A model generated the notes under the pieces. The model ran no database searches and had not been told where the DNA came from. It saw only the letters and a program-made list of their open reading frames with translations. Positions 1 to 8,577 of a DNA stretch of 35,134 nucleotides are shown here, one piece after another. Numbering within the stretch: the first letter of the stretch is position 1; every line of letters begins with the position of its first letter. The translations under genes were made by a program, and so were the position numbers. The DNA lies in assembly GCA_049890115.1 (NCBI GenBank), contig JBMHCC010000022.1, forward strand, positions 1-35,134. The letters run 5' to 3'. This DNA is from UBA685 sp049890115 (GTDB taxonomy: Bacteria > Pseudomonadota > Alphaproteobacteria > Puniceispirillales > Puniceispirillaceae).

Positions 1-1
1 T

Positions 2-1090
2 TTGCAGTCAAATAACGCGCCAAATATCGCCATTTTCCCACAGCCAGGTCTGGCAGGTGATATGGCAGCAGAAGGCTATCTGTCACCTTTGGGTTCAGAT
101 CTAGCTGACTGGATGACAAGCAATTATGGTGCTGGTTCATCATGGGTTGACCTTGGCACATATACAGGTGCTGATGGTGCTGATGCTTTTTATGGTTTCG
201 CATTCAAGCAAGATCTGAAATCACTAGTATGGTACTCACCAGAACAGTTTGAAGATAATGGTTATGAAATTCCATCAACAATGGAAGAGCTGATTGCATT
301 GTCAGACCAGATGGTTGCTGATGGAAACACACCTTGGTGTATTGGTATTGAATCAGGTAACGCAACAGGTTGGACAGCAACAGACTGGATGGAAGACCTA
401 ATGCTGCGTACCGCATCACCTGCTGATTATGACAAGTGGGTTTCAAATGAAATGCCATTCAATGACCCAAAGGTTGTGAATGCGATGGAAATTTGGGGCA
501 GCTTCTCACGTAATGATGATTATGTTGCTGGTGGTTCTGCATCTGTTGCAACAACATTCTTTGGTGATGCGCCAAAGGGTCTGTTTACATCACCTGCACA
601 GTGCATGATGCACCGTCAGGCATCATTCATTCCAGCTTTCTTCCCGAATAAGGGTGAAGAAGTTTCAGCTGGTGAAGCAGATTTCTTCTACTTCCCACCA
701 TTCTCATCATCAAATGGTAACTATTTGAATGCGACAGGTAACCCTGTATTGGGTGCTGGTACTTTGTACACAATCACAAAGGATTCTCCAGCAACACGTG
801 CTTTCTTCGAATATCTAACAGAAGCAAAAGCACATGAAGTATGGATGTCACAAGGTGCATTCCTGACAGCTCACAAAGGTGCTGATTTGTCAGCCTATGC
901 ATCAGCTGCTCAGCGTAAGCAGGGTGAAATTCTGGTTAATGCAACAACATTCCGTTTTGATGCATCAGATTTGATGCCAGGTGCGATTGGTGCAGGTGCA
1001 TTCTGGAGTGAAATGACTGCATTTGCTAATGGTCAGGATGCTCAGACAACAGCTGACAACATCCAGGCTGCTTGGGATGCGATTAAGTAA
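2..1090 (+). CDS. aglE: Alpha-glucoside ABC transporter, periplasmic substrate-binding protein (5' truncated)
   Basis: This is the C-terminal 362 residues or so of an extracellular solute-binding protein of the family that binds disaccharide alpha-glucosides and hands them to the AglFG permease in the inner membrane. The reading frame is open to the left edge, so the signal peptide and the first part of the N-terminal lobe lie outside the window; the TTG at base 2 is not a real start. The sequence is rich in aromatic residues (WYSPEQF, FFYFPPF, AFWSEM), as expected for a sugar-binding cleft. The assignment rests on the overall look of the sequence and on the following aglF, aglG, aglA and aglK genes. 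It ends with TAA, followed after 25 bases by a terminator-like hairpin. The exact sugar (sucrose, maltose, trehalose) cannot be read from the sequence. Confidence 0.88.
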   Translation: MQSNNAPNIAIFPQPGLAGDMAAEGYLSPLGSDLADWMTSNYGAGSSWVDLGTYTGADGADAFYGFAFKQDLKSLVWYSPEQFEDNGYEIPSTMEELIALSDQMVADGNTPWCIGIESGNATGWTATDWMEDLMLRTASPADYDKWVSNEMPFNDPKVVNAMEIWGSFSRNDDYVAGGSASVATTFFGDAPKGLFTSPAQCMMHRQASFIPAFFPNKGEEVSAGEADFFYFPPFSSSNGNYLNATGNPVLGAGTLYTITKDSPATRAFFEYLTEAKAHEVWMSQGAFLTAHKGADLSAYASAAQRKQGEILVNATTFRFDASDLMPGAIGAGAFWSEMTAFANGQDAQTTADNIQAAWDAIK

Positions 1091-1115
1091 GCATTTGCTT
1101 ACCTAATAACTTTCA

Positions 1116-1155
1116 GAAGAGCACGGCTTGCTTCGTGCTCTTCTTCTCTTTTTTT
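1116..1155 (+). terminator. Intrinsic terminator/attenuator between aglE and aglF
   Basis: A perfect 10-bp inverted repeat, GAAGAGCACG at 1116-1125 and CGTGCTCTTC at 1134-1143, encloses an 8-base loop and is followed by a pyrimidine run ending in eight T residues. This is the standard shape of a rho-independent terminator. Since aglF has no clear promoter of its own in the short gap, the likely role is partial termination, so that the binding protein is made in excess of the membrane subunits. It also shows that the TTG at 1128, inside the hairpin, is not the aglF start. Confidence 0.8.
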
Positions 1156-1199
1156 TCCAATTTTCTTTATGTATTAAAACTGTTTTTGCGGAATATGCG

Positions 1200-2450
1200 A
1201 TGCGCTCACTAAAACCTTTGATTGCTGGTAATGGTATTGCGATTTTCCTGACAATCGTGTGCCTGTTGCCTATAACAGCTATTTTTGCACTAGCTGTCAC
1301 ATCACCCCTTGATGATGCAATGGCGAATATGGGGTTATGGTTGCATCACTCATTAGGGTGGTCAGGCGCTGAATTTGATACCAAAATGCGTTTTGCCAAA
1401 ATGGGATTTGCGGTGCGTATTGTTATCATCGCTGTTGGGATATCCTTTTTATATTTCGGCGTCAGTAACTGGCTTACAATGGGGTTTGCGCGTTATAGTG
1501 CCAAGGGCTCACTTGGCCGGCAATCCACCATTATTGAGGCTATTCAGCCATGGATCTTTGTTGGCCCTGCTTTGATGCTGTTATTATTATTTTTGCTTGT
1601 GCCTGGCTTTTTGACATTCAAGCAATCACTGCAAGAAGCAAGTGGTGTATTTTCAACACAAAATTATGCTTTTTTATGGGATCCAAGCGCGCTTGGCTAT
1701 GTGCAGTTCCGCTTTGCGATGCGCAATAGCTTGATGTGGCTTATCCTTGTGCCATCTGCTTGTATTTCGCTTGGCTTATTGATTGCTGTCTTGGCAGATT
1801 CAGTGCGCTGGGGCGTGATTGCCAAAACCTTTGTCTTTGTGCCGCTGGCTATCTCATTTGTGGGTGCTGCTGTTATCTGGCGAAATATTTTTGCAGGTGG
1901 CGGTATTGAAGCCTTGCAGACGATTAATGGCGCAACACCATCTTATCAGGTTGGTTTGCTCAAAGCCTTGCTTGGTCACAAGGCAGAATATGCAGAGCCG
2001 CTTTATAATCTGAAATTTTGGGGTAATTTCTTTTTAATGTGGATTTTGGTCTGGGTGCAGACTGGTTTTGCGATGGTGATTTTTTCAGCAGCATTGCGCG
2101 GTGTACCGCAAGATACGATTGAAGCTGCGACCATTGATGGTGCTAATCCGTTTCAGATGTTTTTCCGTGTCAAGCTGCCTCAGATTTATTCAACAGTAAT
2201 GGTTGTCTGGACCACTTTGGTTATTTTGGTTCTAAAGGTGTTCGATATCCCTTATGCGCTATCAGCCAATGATGATGATAAGTTGTTATTGGCGGTGATG
2301 ATGGAAAATGCCCGCAATAACTGGTCCATTGGCGGCGATAATGTTGATAATTTATTTGCTGCGATTGCGGTGATGCTGATGCTGACTGTTGTGCCAAATA
2401 TGATCTTTAACGCCTGGCGTATTCGCCGCGAACAAAAAGAAATCGGGTAA
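1200..2450 (+). CDS. aglF: Alpha-glucoside ABC transporter permease AglF
   Basis: One of the two inner-membrane channel subunits of the alpha-glucoside importer. I start it at the ATG at 1200 (416 residues), with a weak GCGGAA about 7 bases upstream; the frame runs open back to a TTG at 1128, but that codon lies in the preceding hairpin. The N-terminus holds two hydrophobic segments (about residues 10-35 and 70-95) before the usual MalF-like core, so it is longer than simple sugar permeases. The cytoplasmic EAA loop that docks to the ATPase is visible as EAATIDGANPFQMFF near residues 310-325. The last segment ends in a basic tail. The gene sits 11 bases before aglG and forms a heterodimer with it by family knowledge. 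Confidence 0.9.
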   Translation: MRSLKPLIAGNGIAIFLTIVCLLPITAIFALAVTSPLDDAMANMGLWLHHSLGWSGAEFDTKMRFAKMGFAVRIVIIAVGISFLYFGVSNWLTMGFARYSAKGSLGRQSTIIEAIQPWIFVGPALMLLLLFLLVPGFLTFKQSLQEASGVFSTQNYAFLWDPSALGYVQFRFAMRNSLMWLILVPSACISLGLLIAVLADSVRWGVIAKTFVFVPLAISFVGAAVIWRNIFAGGGIEALQTINGATPSYQVGLLKALLGHKAEYAEPLYNLKFWGNFFLMWILVWVQTGFAMVIFSAALRGVPQDTIEAATIDGANPFQMFFRVKLPQIYSTVMVVWTTLVILVLKVFDIPYALSANDDDKLLLAVMMENARNNWSIGGDNVDNLFAAIAVMLMLTVVPNMIFNAWRIRREQKEIG

Positions 2451-2461
2451 GGGGGGCTTTT

Positions 2462-3688
2462 ATGATTAGCCGTACGTTAAAACATACAGTCCTTGCTCTG
2501 ATTGTCTTTATCTGGGTTGTGCCTTTTGTGGCTCTTATTACGACCTCACTTCGTTCAGAGTTAGCGTCCAAAACATCTGGGTTCTGGACCGCCTATACGC
2601 CAACCGAATTAGGACACCGCTTTAGCACACATGATAAAGGGTCAACAGAGGCCTTTACTGTGATGAACGGCAATATTTTTGACCGTCTTAATTTGCAAGA
2701 ACAGGATTTCCCAATCTCTGGTGAGATTAAATCTGTGCTGTTTAAAGGACGTGTGCCAGATCCCGATAATGAAGGCAAAACGAAGCTGGTGCGAAAATTA
2801 GTGCCAACTGGTGAGGTGATGGATGTGCGCGGTGGTGATTTCATCTTTCAGGCCAATGGTGATTTCACCTGGACTTTTGATGAGCCAACCAATGCCAAGC
2901 CCAAAAAGCTAGATGTGTTCATCAATCAAAACCCTGTTTTTGGAACAGTCGCTTATGAAGAAGTGCTTTTTGAGAATAAACATGTTCCGAATGCGCTTAT
3001 CTCATCTTTCATTGTAACGATACCTGCAACGATTATTCCGATTACGATTGCTGCCTTTGCAGCCTATGCGTTTGCTTGGATGCGCTTTCCAGGGCGTGAT
3101 TGGCTGTTTGTGATTGTGGTCTCCTTGATGGTGGTGCCAACACAACTTGCCTTTCTGCCGATTTTGCAGGGGTTTAGTGGTATTGCATCATGGGCAACAG
3201 CGCTGAATGCCTGGATGACAGATTGTGAGGCAACAGGCACTTGTGAGGTCGCATCAAAAAGTTTTGCTAGCTTATGGGTCACTCATACCGCTTTTGGCTT
3301 GCCGCTTGCTATCTATCTTTTGCGAAATTACATTGTTGGTTTGCCACGTGAATTGCTAGAAAGTGCGCGCATTGACGGCGCTAATCATTTGCAAATTTTT
3401 GTAAAGCTGATTGTGCCTCTATCTGTGCCTGCTTTGGCCTCTTTTAGTATTTTCCAGTTCCTGTGGGTTTGGAATGATTTGATTGTGGCACTTTATATTG
3501 GGCCGAATAATTCTGATGATCTGGTCTTCCCGATTAGGCTGCAACAACAGCTTGGTACCTTTAAAGATCAGCTGCATTTGCTTAATGCCTCTGCGGTGAT
3601 TTCAATGGTTGTGCCCGTGATCGTTTTCCTTGCTATGCAACGTTATTTCATTCGCGGCTTGCTTGCCGGTTCTGTTAAAGGAGGCTAG
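2462..3688 (+). CDS. aglG: Alpha-glucoside ABC transporter permease AglG
   Basis: Second inner-membrane subunit of the importer, 408 residues, MalG-like. A GGGGGG run just before the ATG at 2462 serves as ribosome binding site. Residues 8-30 form the first membrane segment. A large polar stretch of roughly 140 residues (about 35-175), presumably periplasmic, follows before the transporter core with five more hydrophobic segments. The EAA loop reads ESARIDGANHLQIFVKL near residues 300-316 and should contact AglK. The long insertion between the first and second membrane segments is seen directly. I believe it is typical of AglG-type rather than MalG-type subunits, but this is from memory. Three bases separate it from aglA, so the genes are co-transcribed. 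Confidence 0.9.
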   Translation: MISRTLKHTVLALIVFIWVVPFVALITTSLRSELASKTSGFWTAYTPTELGHRFSTHDKGSTEAFTVMNGNIFDRLNLQEQDFPISGEIKSVLFKGRVPDPDNEGKTKLVRKLVPTGEVMDVRGGDFIFQANGDFTWTFDEPTNAKPKKLDVFINQNPVFGTVAYEEVLFENKHVPNALISSFIVTIPATIIPITIAAFAAYAFAWMRFPGRDWLFVIVVSLMVVPTQLAFLPILQGFSGIASWATALNAWMTDCEATGTCEVASKSFASLWVTHTAFGLPLAIYLLRNYIVGLPRELLESARIDGANHLQIFVKLIVPLSVPALASFSIFQFLWVWNDLIVALYIGPNNSDDLVFPIRLQQQLGTFKDQLHLLNASAVISMVVPVIVFLAMQRYFIRGLLAGSVKGG

Positions 3689-3691
3689 GTC

Positions 3692-5242
3692 GTGACAGCG
3701 TTAGCATGGTGGGAAAATGCCGTTATCTATCAGATTTATCCCCGCTCTTATCAGGATTCCAACAATGATGGCATAGGTGATTTGCCAGGCATCACATCAC
3801 GTCTTGACTATATTAAAGGTCTAGGTGTTGATGCGATTTGGATAAGCCCCTTTTTTAAATCTCCACAAAAAGATTTTGGCTATGATGTCGCTGATTATTG
3901 CGCCATTAACCCTGACTATGGGACGTTCGATGATTTTGATAAATTGATCAGCAAAGCACATGCCCTTGGTCTGAAGCTGATGATTGATATTGTGCCAGCT
4001 CATTGTTCTGATCAACATGTCTGGTTTGAAGAAAGCCGCCAATCAAAAGACAATCCAAAAGCTGACTGGTTTCATTGGGTTGACCCTTTGCCAGATGGCT
4101 CAGCACCGACAAATTGGCTGTCCTTTTTTGGCGGGCGTGCATGGAGCTTTGAGCCGCGCCGCCAGCAATATTATTTGCATAACTTCCTGCCAAGCCAGCC
4201 AAATCTGAATTACCATAACCCAGATGTGCTTGAGGCCATGATGGATGTGGCACGTTTTTGGTTTGATAAAGGTGTGGATGGGTTCCGTCTTGATGCGGTT
4301 CACACCATCAATGCCGATAAGCCGCCTTATCGTGACAATCCTGTTAACCCTGAATTCACTCTTGGGCCTTTGCCACAAGATCAGCAACCTTTTTTCCGTC
4401 AGCTTCATGATGCAGCTCAGTTGAATCAGCCCTCTATCCAGATCTTTAGTGAGGCTATCCGAAAAGTAGCTGATAGCTATGATGATCGCTTCCTGATGGG
4501 GGAATGTGATGGTGATAATGATGATGCGATGAAGGTCTCTGAAACCTTCACCAAAGATGGCAGGCTGCATGCTACCTATAATTTTGATTTGCTAGAATGG
4601 GACGGGCTGACAGTTGCTGGCATGAAACAGGCCATTTCAGATGCGGTTCAGTCTTTCAATGATACAGGGCGTCTTTCATTTGCTTTTTCCAATCATGATG
4701 TGCCTCGTTCTGCGACACGCCAAATGGCAAAATTAGGCGTTGGACAAGCTGATCAGGAAAAGATGCAACTATTATTGCTGCAATTAGAGGTCAGCCTATT
4801 TGGCTCATCTTGTATTTATCAAGGTGAGGAGTTGGCATTGCCAGATGTGCGCGATATACCGCTTGAAAAAATGCAAGATCCATGGGGTATTGAATTTGCA
4901 CCTGCGTTTCTAGGGCGAGATACCTGCCGCACCCCTATGGTGTGGCGCAAAGATAAGCCACATGGCGGCTTTTCTGATGCGAATGATACATGGCTGCCAA
5001 TAAGTGAAGCGCATCTAGGCCGTGCTGGGCTTGATGAAGCAGAGCGTCCGCAGTCAAATTATAATAAATTAGCTGCATTTCTGGCTTGGCGTAAAGAGCA
5101 ACCAGCGATGATGCAAGCCAATCACATGAGCCTGTTAGAAAGCAGCGATAATCAGATAGTATTTGACCGTATGTCAGACAAGCAGACGCTAAGATGCTGC
5201 TTTGATTTTGATAGCCTGACGGCATCGTTTGAGGAGATTTAA
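3692..5242 (+). CDS. aglA: Alpha-glucosidase, GH13 family
   Basis: Cytoplasmic glycoside hydrolase of family 13 that splits the imported alpha-glucosides; no signal peptide is present. The 516-residue protein starts at a GTG three bases after aglG, and the residues from WWENAVIYQIYPRS onward match the usual family N-terminus. The catalytic set is complete: nucleophile Asp201 in GFRLDAVH, acid/base Glu271 in LMGECDG and the third acidic residue Asp336 in FSNHDVPRS. The stretch around residue 104 reads VPAHCSDQH, a variant of the conserved region I, with Ala-His-Cys where many members have Asn-His-Thr. It lies inside the agl operon and ends directly against aglK with no gap. Maltose/sucrose specificity cannot be decided from sequence alone. 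Confidence 0.92.
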   Translation: MTALAWWENAVIYQIYPRSYQDSNNDGIGDLPGITSRLDYIKGLGVDAIWISPFFKSPQKDFGYDVADYCAINPDYGTFDDFDKLISKAHALGLKLMIDIVPAHCSDQHVWFEESRQSKDNPKADWFHWVDPLPDGSAPTNWLSFFGGRAWSFEPRRQQYYLHNFLPSQPNLNYHNPDVLEAMMDVARFWFDKGVDGFRLDAVHTINADKPPYRDNPVNPEFTLGPLPQDQQPFFRQLHDAAQLNQPSIQIFSEAIRKVADSYDDRFLMGECDGDNDDAMKVSETFTKDGRLHATYNFDLLEWDGLTVAGMKQAISDAVQSFNDTGRLSFAFSNHDVPRSATRQMAKLGVGQADQEKMQLLLLQLEVSLFGSSCIYQGEELALPDVRDIPLEKMQDPWGIEFAPAFLGRDTCRTPMVWRKDKPHGGFSDANDTWLPISEAHLGRAGLDEAERPQSNYNKLAAFLAWRKEQPAMMQANHMSLLESSDNQIVFDRMSDKQTLRCCFDFDSLTASFEEI

Positions 5243-6301
5243 ATGGCACAAGTAGAATTGAAAGACGTTAATAAAGTCTTTGGCAAAGTCTCTGTCATTC
5301 ATAATGTCGATCTGGAAATCAACAAAGGGGAATTTGTTGTTTTTGTGGGGCCATCTGGCTGCGGCAAATCAACCTTATTGCGTTTGATTGCTGGGTTGGA
5401 AAATCTGACAAGTGGTGAAATTGTTATTGCTGATAAAGCTGTGATGGATTTGCCGCCATCAAAGCGTGGTATCGCTATGGTTTTTCAATCCTACGCGCTT
5501 TATCCCCATATGACGGTTTTTCATAATATGGCGTTTTCTTTGGAATTACAGGGGGTCGCCAAAGCAGAAATCAAAGAGCGTGTTGAGGCGGCGGCAAAAA
5601 TCCTGCAGATGGAACATTTACTTGATAGGCGCCCTGCTGCGCTATCAGGTGGCCAGCGTCAGCGTGTCGCCATTGGCCGCGCGATTGTCCGTAATCCAGA
5701 TGTGTTCTTATTTGATGAACCTCTATCAAATCTTGATGCAGCTTTGCGTCATGAAACAAGGGTTGAGATCGCCAAATTACATAATCAGCTTGGTGCGACA
5801 ACCATCTATGTGACACATGATCAGGTCGAAGCCATGACATTGGCAGATAAGATCGTCGTGCTTAAGGATGGTGAGGTTATGCAAGTTGGTGCGCCAATGG
5901 ATTTATTTAATAATCCTGCTAATGAGTTTGTGGCAGGCTTTTTAGGCTCGCCAAAGATGAATTTCTTTGATGGTGTCATTGAAGCTGTCAAAGCTGATAA
6001 ATCAACAGCAAAATTCAGCGGCGAGGGGATAGTGATTGATAAGGTGCGCTTTGTCTCACAGGATAAAAACAAAGGTGATGCTGCGCGTCTTGCCATTCGC
6101 CCGCAACATTTGCGCCTTGATGCAAAAGGCAAGTTGAAAGGCACTGTTACCTTGGTTGAGCGCCTTGGTACAGAAACCATTATTGAGCTTGTCAATGAAG
6201 AAGGAACAGCGTTTCGTTTTGCCTCACCTGATAATCCTGATCTGTCAGTTGGCCAAGAAGCACGTTTTAGCTTTGATGCCTCACTGGCGCATATTTTCTA
6301 A
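5243..6301 (+). CDS. aglK: Alpha-glucoside ABC transporter ATP-binding protein
   Basis: ATPase of the importer, 352 residues, of the MalK/UgpC (CUT1) type. An AGGAG lies at the end of aglA and the ATG follows the aglA stop with no gap. The ATPase domain shows Walker A GPSGCGKST (residues 36-44), the Q-loop Gln82 in FQSYALYP, the signature LSGGQRQ (134-140) and Walker B FLFDEPLSNLD (155-165). The C-terminal 110 residues form the regulatory beta domain usual in sugar ATPases, with the conserved element AIRPQHL. It is the last gene of the agl operon and converges on the LysR gene with a 5-base gap; no hairpin terminator is visible between them. Confidence 0.93.
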   Translation: MAQVELKDVNKVFGKVSVIHNVDLEINKGEFVVFVGPSGCGKSTLLRLIAGLENLTSGEIVIADKAVMDLPPSKRGIAMVFQSYALYPHMTVFHNMAFSLELQGVAKAEIKERVEAAAKILQMEHLLDRRPAALSGGQRQRVAIGRAIVRNPDVFLFDEPLSNLDAALRHETRVEIAKLHNQLGATTIYVTHDQVEAMTLADKIVVLKDGEVMQVGAPMDLFNNPANEFVAGFLGSPKMNFFDGVIEAVKADKSTAKFSGEGIVIDKVRFVSQDKNKGDAARLAIRPQHLRLDAKGKLKGTVTLVERLGTETIIELVNEEGTAFRFASPDNPDLSVGQEARFSFDASLAHIF

Positions 6302-6306
6302 GGTCT

Positions 6307-7218
6307 CTATTCTGATAAATTGTGGCTGGCATAGCTGGCAACACAGTCTTTGACAAATTTGGTAAATAAATCAGCCTTGGCAGGCCGCAAACGTTTTGTG
6401 ACTGTCACGGCATAGATTGTGGCGCGTGGCTCTGGCAATAGGGTCTCATAGAGCTGATTTAAGGCACCGGAATTGAGATGATGCTGGCAATAAAGCTGAG
6501 GCAAAAGGCCAATCCCGCCACCCTTTAACAATATATCACGCAGCATAATAGGATCATTCACACTCATCAGGCCTGATGTATCCAGATATTGCCGGCCAGA
6601 CGGTGTTTTAACAGCGAGCCTGTCTGTCTGATAACGTTGCTCACAAAAGCGCAGATGCGGACGCAAATCAGCAAGTTTATCGCTCAAGTGATGTGTTTTG
6701 GCATAATCATGTGAGGCAACCCAAATTAGCGGGCTATCATAGATAAGCTGAGCTGATAATTCAGAATCAGCAATCGGTCCGACCATAAAGGCCATATCTA
6801 AATCTTCGCGAAATAGATTAACTGCATAAGGGGCAACTGTCACTTGCAAGGTGATAGAGGGATAGTGATTGCTGAACTCTGCTAGTTTGCCACCAATCAC
6901 TTCACGGCTTAGCGCCATAGGCAAGGCCACTTTCAAAATGCCAGAAGGTGTTTCACGCAAACCTGAAATGGCTTCTTGTGCTGATTGTGCTTGTTCCATA
7001 ATGGCATAAGCATGTGGCGCAAAATGCCTGCCTTCGTCTGTTAGGCGGAATTGGCGGGTATTGCGGTCAAATAACCTGATGCCTAAATCATCTTCTAGAC
7101 GAGATAGCGTGCGGCTGATTGTGGATTTCGGCATTTTCAAAGCGCGTGCGGCATCTGATATGCCATGATGCTCCATGACACTGATGAAAATTGGCACGTC
7201 ATCAATGTTCCATTTCAT
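6307..7218 (-). CDS. LysR-family transcriptional regulator, probable regulator of the lig operon
   Basis: A 303-residue LysR-type regulator. The frame also has a TTG two codons earlier, but the ATG at 7218 is preceded by GGAAAG at good spacing and I use it. The N-terminal winged helix-turn-helix is clear (DAARALKMPKSTISRTLSRLE, about residues 22-42, then a wing ending in LFDRNTRQFRLTDEG). The rest is the two-lobed effector-binding domain, about residues 85-295. It is transcribed divergently from ligA across a 111-base gap, the usual layout of a LysR gene and its target, so the effector is likely protocatechuate or a pathway intermediate. This regulatory link is inferred from position only. 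Its 3' end faces aglK. Confidence 0.88.
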   Translation of the reverse strand: MKWNIDDVPIFISVMEHHGISDAARALKMPKSTISRTLSRLEDDLGIRLFDRNTRQFRLTDEGRHFAPHAYAIMEQAQSAQEAISGLRETPSGILKVALPMALSREVIGGKLAEFSNHYPSITLQVTVAPYAVNLFREDLDMAFMVGPIADSELSAQLIYDSPLIWVASHDYAKTHHLSDKLADLRPHLRFCEQRYQTDRLAVKTPSGRQYLDTSGLMSVNDPIMLRDILLKGGGIGLLPQLYCQHHLNSGALNQLYETLLPEPRATIYAVTVTKRLRPAKADLFTKFVKDCVASYASHNLSE

Positions 7219-7329
7219 AAACAATCTTTCCAGAAATTGGTGTATTGTTGTTGTTTTAGAAATGATATTATAGTCATGAATGACAAGTCAAATAAAGTCA
7301 TGCATCTTTGCTATAGAGGAGATTTCGCG
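7219..7329. promoter_or_regulatory. Divergent promoter/operator region between the LysR gene and ligA
   Basis: This 111-base AT-rich gap holds the start signals of both transcription units. An inverted repeat GTCAT-GA-ATGAC lies at 7273-7284. AGTCA recurs at 7286-7290 and 7296-7300, ten bases apart, which would put the sites on one face of the helix and fits a LysR dimer-of-dimers site. A loose sigma-70-like pair toward ligA is TTGTTG at 7245-7250 and TATAGT at 7269-7274, spacing 18. The ligA ribosome binding site AGGAG is at 7317-7321. The repeats are seen directly; their role as operator is inferred. Confidence 0.5.
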
Positions 7330-7728
7330 ATGACAGTTAAAGATTATGATGATGTGCCAGGCACTTATGTGCTTGATAGCCGTACCTATCGTAGGGGCTA
7401 TTATCTGAATATGTTTTTAATGACGTTGAATAAACAAGATGCGCGTGATGCCTTTGCGGCTGATGAAAAGGGCTATATGGCTGATTTCAATCTAACAGAT
7501 GAGCAAATCGCAGCTGTCTTAGAGCGTCGTTATCTTGATATGCTAAAGCTGGGTGCGAATGTGTATTATGCTTTTAAGCTGGTATCACATGATCGCAAAC
7601 CACCTCAGGTAATGTATGGCAAAATGGCGCGTCCTGAAATGAGCTTTGAGCAATTTCAGGAAATGATGATTAATGGCGGCAGGCCGATTGATGGCAACAG
7701 AAGCAAAAGTGAGCAGAAAGATGGCTAA
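7330..7728 (+). CDS. ligA: Protocatechuate 4,5-dioxygenase, alpha (small) subunit
   Basis: Small subunit of the extradiol dioxygenase that opens protocatechuate between carbons 4 and 5. The frame is open further upstream, but the ATG at 7330 has a good AGGAG and gives 132 residues, close to known LigA (about 139). Recognisable LigA features are the N-terminal VPGTYVLDSRTYRRGYYLN segment and the LTDEQIAAVLERRYLDMLKLG helix near residues 55-75; the subunit caps the active site of LigB and carries no metal ligands. Its end overlaps the ligB start by 8 bases, which fits coupled translation of a 1:1 complex. It is the first gene of the lig operon. Confidence 0.9.
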   Translation: MTVKDYDDVPGTYVLDSRTYRRGYYLNMFLMTLNKQDARDAFAADEKGYMADFNLTDEQIAAVLERRYLDMLKLGANVYYAFKLVSHDRKPPQVMYGKMARPEMSFEQFQEMMINGGRPIDGNRSKSEQKDG

Positions 7729-8560
7729 AATTATTGCAGGAATGGGCACATCTCATGTGCCAGGCGTTGGTGCCGCAATGGATAATGGCAAAACAGCTGA
7801 ACCTTATTGGCAGCCATTATTCAAAGGGTTTGAGCCATTGCGCGAATGGCATTCACAAAATATTCCAGATGTGAATATTATTGTATTTAATGATCATGCA
7901 ACCTCTTATTCATTGGATAATTATGCGACTTTTACCATGGGTGTTGGTGAGCGTTTCAGGCCAGCTGATGAAGGGTGGGGGCCGCGTCAAGTCCCAGATA
8001 TTGAAGGTCATCCAGAATTGGCATGGCATATTGTTGAAAGCCTGATGGCAGAAGAATTTGACATGGCGGTTGCTGGCAGTGTTGACCTGGATCATGGTTG
8101 TACTGTGCCATTATCCATTGCTTATGATCAGCCGCAAAAATGGCCGACAAAAGTAATTCCATTATGTGTGAATGTGATTCAACACCCGCTGCCATCTGCG
8201 ATGCGTTGTTATAAGCTTGGGCAAGCGATTGGCCGCGCTGTTGCCTCATTCCCTGATGATATCAGCGTTGGTATCTGGGGCACTGGCGGGCTGTCACATC
8301 AGCTAGGTGGTGAAAGAGCAGGGGTTGTTAATCCTGATTTTGACAAGGCCTTTTTGGATAATCTGACGCAAAATCCACTTGCTAATGCCAATCTGCAACA
8401 TGGCGATGTAATTAGAGAGGCAGGTGCTGAAGGCATTGAGATGATTATGTGGAATGTGATGCGAGGCGCGCTAAATGATGAGGTGCGTGAGGTGTATCGT
8501 TTTTATCATATTCCGGTATCAGCAACGGCCTATGGCGCGATTATCTTGGAACAAGACTAG
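7721..8560 (+). CDS. ligB: Protocatechuate 4,5-dioxygenase, beta (catalytic) subunit
   Basis: Catalytic Fe(II) subunit, 279 residues from the ATG at 7721; the frame extends upstream inside ligA, but the N-terminus MAKIIAGMGTSHVPGVG aligns with known LigB from residue 1. The iron ligands appear as His12, His59 and Glu240 (EGIEMIMW), and the catalytic base as His193 in GGLSHQL. These match His12, His61, Glu242 and His195 of the Sphingobium enzyme with a constant offset of two after the first ligand. The product is 4-carboxy-2-hydroxymuconate 6-semialdehyde. Related enzymes use gallate or 3-O-methylgallate, so protocatechuate as the main substrate is supported by the separate ligA subunit and by ligC next door rather than by the sequence alone. 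Confidence 0.92.
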   Translation: MAKIIAGMGTSHVPGVGAAMDNGKTAEPYWQPLFKGFEPLREWHSQNIPDVNIIVFNDHATSYSLDNYATFTMGVGERFRPADEGWGPRQVPDIEGHPELAWHIVESLMAEEFDMAVAGSVDLDHGCTVPLSIAYDQPQKWPTKVIPLCVNVIQHPLPSAMRCYKLGQAIGRAVASFPDDISVGIWGTGGLSHQLGGERAGVVNPDFDKAFLDNLTQNPLANANLQHGDVIREAGAEGIEMIMWNVMRGALNDEVREVYRFYHIPVSATAYGAIILEQD

Positions 8561-8577
8561 CAAAAGAGATAAAATCA

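Noticed and set aside
1128..1199. A TTG-started extension of aglF with a hydrophobic leader resembling a signal peptide.
   Set aside because: It is encoded by the hairpin and T-tract of the aglE terminator; the Phe/Leu-rich look comes from the T-run.
4100..4570. Antisense open frame of 156 codons over aglA.
   Set aside because: It lies entirely inside a well-supported GH13 gene, lacks a plausible ribosome binding site and shows no recognisable family.
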